Below, piece after piece: positions 63,054 to 64,000 of a DNA stretch of 64,000 nt. The notes under the pieces were generated by a model. That model was not told where the DNA came from. It was given only the letters and a program-made list of their open reading frames with translations, and did no database searches. The DNA is from Leucobacter sp. OH1287 (GTDB lineage: Bacteria > Actinomycetota > Actinomycetes > Actinomycetales > Microbacteriaceae): NCBI RefSeq assembly GCF_003859945.1, contig NZ_RQYM01000004.1, positions 1 to 64,000 on the forward strand, given 5' to 3'. Every line of letters begins with the position of its first letter. Position 1 is the stretch's first letter. Position numbers and translations under genes: made by a program.

Positions 63054-64000
63054 TAGATCAGTCCCGCCAGCTCTGCCTGCCGCTTAAAGTCAGGCACCTC
63101 GGCAACCACCTCGTCGAAGGTGCCCTGACTCTGCACCTTGCCGTCCGCGAGGTAGCAGACAATATCGTAGTCGCGGATCGTCGCAAGCCTGTGCGCGATC
63201 GTAATAAAGGTGACGCGACCGGCGAGTTTGTTCATCGCCGCGGTTACCTTGTTTTCGGTGTCGGTGTCGAGCGAGCTGGTCGCCTCATCGAGCACCATGA
63301 CAAGCGGCTCCGCGTAGAGCGCCCGCGCAATACCGAGGCGCTGCTGCTGGCCGCCGGAGATCGCCGCTCCACGCTCACCCATCTTCTCCTGCAGACCCTC
63401 GCCGCGCGACGCCAGATTGCTCAACTGCGCCAGCTCCAGCGCCTCAATCACGCGCTTTTCATCGTAACTGTCACCCCAGGTGAGGGCGACGTTTTGGGCG
63501 ACGGATCCGTCAAACACCGCAACCTTCTGCGGCACATAGCCGATGTGGGCTCGCCACTGCTGCAGCACATGCGTCACCGGTAGGTTGTCGATCTTCAGCT
63601 CACCGGTGCTCGGAATGCTGAGGCCGAGGATCACGTCAACCAGGGTTGATTTACCGGCGCCGCTCGGGCCAACAATCGCAACCCTGGAACCGAACGGGAT
63701 TGTCAGGTCGATGCCGCGCAGCACCGGCGACTCACTGCCCGGGTAGGAGTAGGTGATGTCTTTCAGGGTTAGCTGCTGCGGGTGGTCGGGCAGCGTCGCA
63801 ATATCGTCCGCCGGTTTTTCTTTGTGGGCGATAAAGTCGGCGCGGGTTAGCTCGTTAATCACGTCACGGGCGTACGGCTCAGCCGCAACCGCCTGGGTGA
63901 TACTCGACTGGATACCGTTCATCGCCGGGATCATACGGAACCCGGTTGCCGCGAACAGCGAGATCGAAACAACCGCCGCCGCTTCGCCGCCAAGCGCGAA
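63053..64000 (-). CDS. ABC transporter with fused ATPase, flippase-like (5' end outside window)
   Basis: The last 315 or so residues of an exporter. A final membrane helix region (FALGGEAAAVVSISLFAATG, FRMIPAMNGIQ) precedes an ATPase domain with Walker A GPSGAGKSTLVD, signature SGGQQQRLGIARAL, Walker B LVMVLDEATSSLD and H-loop TIAHRLATIR. FRMIPAMN is also seen in PglK-type lipid-linked sugar flippases. The frame is open to the window edge, so the N-terminal helices lie beyond. An ATG at 63934 is internal. It heads the pair with the GT at 61863. Confidence 0.88.
   Translation of the reverse strand, partial: FALGGEAAAVVSISLFAATGFRMIPAMNGIQSSITQAVAAEPYARDVINELTRADFIAHKEKPADDIATLPDHPQQLTLKDITYSYPGSESPVLRGIDLTIPFGSRVAIVGPSGAGKSTLVDVILGLSIPSTGELKIDNLPVTHVLQQWRAHIGYVPQKVAVFDGSVAQNVALTWGDSYDEKRVIEALELAQLSNLASRGEGLQEKMGERGAAISGGQQQRLGIARALYAEPLVMVLDEATSSLDTDTENKVTAAMNKLAGRVTFITIAHRLATIRDYDIVCYLADGKVQSQGTFDEVVAEVPDFKRQAELAGLI

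Noticed and set aside
63053-63934. A complete 293-residue ATPase starting at ATG 63934
   Set aside because: The frame stays open with clear membrane-helix sequence up to the window edge, so this ATG is internal.

Overview
The window looks like the chromosome of a host-associated actinobacterium of the order Micrococcales, most likely a Microbacteriaceae relative with moderate G+C (about 57% by eye). The evidence is the set of actinobacterial gene neighbourhoods: DtxR next to serC, DUF3027 and a cold-shock protein; a helicase-associated protein next to an XPB helicase; whiB, a giant GT2, DUF5719, mtrA, mtrB, lpqB, comF, hpf and secA in order; glfT2 and glf. I cannot name a genus.

Layout. 1-88 looks like the end of an IS21-type insertion element. 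0.4-11 kb is core: tRNA-Arg, an NlpC/P60 cell-wall hydrolase, a DtxR iron regulator divergent from serC, DUF3027 and Csp, a helicase-associated protein plus XPB helicase, and a two-component system. 11-20 kb carries large surface proteins: an 1841-residue Cna_B-stalked adhesin and an internalin-like LRR protein with a collagen-like Gly-X-Y tract. 20-24 kb is sdhCDAB. 24-32 kb has manC, ccsB, an MFS exporter, an M20 peptidase and a bacteriocin-associated-type ABC exporter next to tRNA-Thr. 32-47 kb is the secretion, envelope-stress and hibernation block. 47-64 kb is a cell-surface glycan locus: polymer ligase/polymerase, GlfT2, several glycosyltransferases, a FemX/FemAB-type ligase, an acyltransferase, DUF2304, Glf, a third sortase-type surface protein and the 3' half of a flippase-like ABC transporter.

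How it fits together. Glf makes UDP-galactofuranose and GlfT2 would polymerise it. ManC supplies GDP-mannose. The remaining transferases, acyltransferase, ligase and ABC exporter would decorate and move an envelope polysaccharide. MtrAB-LpqB, WhiB and the NlpC hydrolase act on wall growth and division, and SecA exports the surface proteins.

Most notable. Two of the three sorting-signal surface proteins are each interrupted by one in-frame TAA, at 19904-19906 and 60938-60940, with the frame fully open on both sides. The third has a C9/G9 homopolymer directly upstream of a good promoter. All three sorting signals lack the proline of LPXTG (LAKTG, LAQTG, LSVTG). LpqB lacks its lipobox cysteine. 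The palindrome GGATCC is strongly over-represented in the core genes and scarce in the surface genes.
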